The notes under the pieces were generated by a model. It saw nothing but the letters and a program-made list of their open reading frames with translations. It had not been told where the DNA came from and did no database searches. A program made the position numbers and the translations under genes. DNA of 20,824 bases from CALCTE01 sp045585835 (GTDB lineage Bacteria > Bacillota > Clostridia > Oscillospirales > CAG-272): assembly GCA_045585835.1 (NCBI GenBank), contig JAZMZG010000019.1:1-20824 (forward strand). The letters are read 5' to 3'. Below are positions 20,112 through 20,824 of the stretch, piece after piece; the first letter of the stretch is position 1; each line of letters starts with the position of its first letter.

Positions 20112-20824
20112 ATGAAACCTCAAACCTTTGGACGCAATCATGATGTCGGGAGGATCGCTCCTGTCCAGTGTGTAAAAGACGACACTTTGTGGGATTTGAA
20201 TATTAAAGATTCCTGCTTTGTATTGATCATTATATATGAAGGTACGGTCATTTTTCAAATTGGAGATCTAACTTTTGAGGCTACGGGACCGTGCTTCGTA
20301 TGCTTTGATGAATCAGAATCTCCGAAAATACTTAGAAAACGCGGATTAAAATGCGATTCTGTTTATTTTGAGCCGACATTTTTAAATATTAACATGACTT
20401 TTTCGAGAGTGCGCAGCGGCAACTATGAACAGCTTGCATCGGCGCACGATCTGTTTCTGTTAAAGCCTTTTACAGATAATAACAGTTATGTATTTCCGGT
20501 CTTTGATGAGTGCTTATATAATCTGAAGCGACTTTTTTCTATGTTAGAGAATGAGTTAAAAGCGCAATCGGACTGGTATTGGTCTTGTAGATGCAGGTCA
20601 TATTTTATAGAAATGATGTTGCTTTTGGAAAGAACTTATGGACTTGTCGGACAAAATGATCCTATAGAAAATTCGGATAAGATACTGAATCCTCATCTGA
20701 AAAAGGCTGTGATCTATATAGAAAACAATTACCGTGATGTCATTACTCTTGATGAAGTTGTTAAAGCAGCGTCATTGAATCACTCAACTTTAACGCAATT
20801 ATTTAAAAACGAATTGGATATGAC
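20112..20824 (+). CDS. AraC-family regulator, cut by the window edge
   Basis: ATG 20112 follows GGAAGGTGAT. The 237 visible residues contain an N-terminal cupin-like ligand domain (about residues 20-110; FVLIIIYEGTVIFQIGDLTF, then PCFVCFDESE) and a helical linker (about 135-190). The first AraC helix-turn-helix begins near the edge (AVIYIENNYRDVITLDEVVKAASLNHSTLTQLFKNEL). The second helix-turn-helix and the stop lie outside the window. In AraC proteins of this form a small molecule bound by the cupin sets DNA binding. The promoter repeat it shares with the upstream gene suggests joint control, perhaps by itself. Confidence 0.85.
   Translation, partial: MKPQTFGRNHDVGRIAPVQCVKDDTLWDLNIKDSCFVLIIIYEGTVIFQIGDLTFEATGPCFVCFDESESPKILRKRGLKCDSVYFEPTFLNINMTFSRVRSGNYEQLASAHDLFLLKPFTDNNSYVFPVFDECLYNLKRLFSMLENELKAQSDWYWSCRCRSYFIEMMLLLERTYGLVGQNDPIENSDKILNPHLKKAVIYIENNYRDVITLDEVVKAASLNHSTLTQLFKNELDM

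Overview
The window looks like a chromosomal accessory region of a low-to-mid GC Firmicute, probably an anaerobic gut-type Clostridia. The grounds are strong AGGAGG ribosome binding sites, a pilus machine with no outer-membrane secretin, a PerR/Fur-type regulator, and several modules typical of clostridial integrative and conjugative elements (ICEs). This assignment is inference. All convincing genes lie on the + strand.

Layout. (1) 1-2556 is an ICE-like remnant: the tail of a small element protein, a ParB-family protein, an unknown 152-residue protein, and a tyrosine recombinase that keeps its core-binding and catalytic parts but lacks the usual N-terminal arm-binding part. (2) 2557-3033 is a regulatory region. 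Two perfect 27-bp inverted repeats (2595-2621 and 2781-2807) begin 39 bp after the recombinase gene. They enclose about 160 bp that carries one near-consensus sigma-A promoter pointing out of the right repeat into the next operon. (3) 3034-11800 is a type IV pilus (T4P) operon: two prepilins (the first fused to a beta-helix-like domain), three minor prepilins, PilM-like, prepilin peptidase PilD, a small Cys-rich protein, PilC, PilB, and two small proteins ending at a terminator. (4) 11801-12359 holds a Fur/PerR-type regulator with its own promoter and Fur-like box. (5) 12360-16985 is a second set of ICE modules: an attenuator-like leader, a sigma-70 region-4 protein, a structured non-coding region with a hexapeptide leader, a small winged-helix protein, a LexA-like regulator with a palindromic operator, an oriT-like repeat region, MobC, a small unknown protein and a large serine recombinase. 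No relaxase is present. (6) 16986-20824 holds an XRE regulator flanked by two similar terminator plus tRNA-B-box-like modules, a DUF3592-like membrane protein, an unknown membrane protein and a truncated AraC-type regulator. The last two share a duplicated promoter.

Main hypothesis: 1660-3033 is a site-specific DNA inversion switch. A domesticated, arm-domain-less tyrosine recombinase would flip a promoter segment and so switch the whole T4P operon ON or OFF. The sequence as given is in the ON orientation. This follows from repeat symmetry, promoter position and gene adjacency; inversion itself cannot be seen in one sequence and needs read-level evidence.
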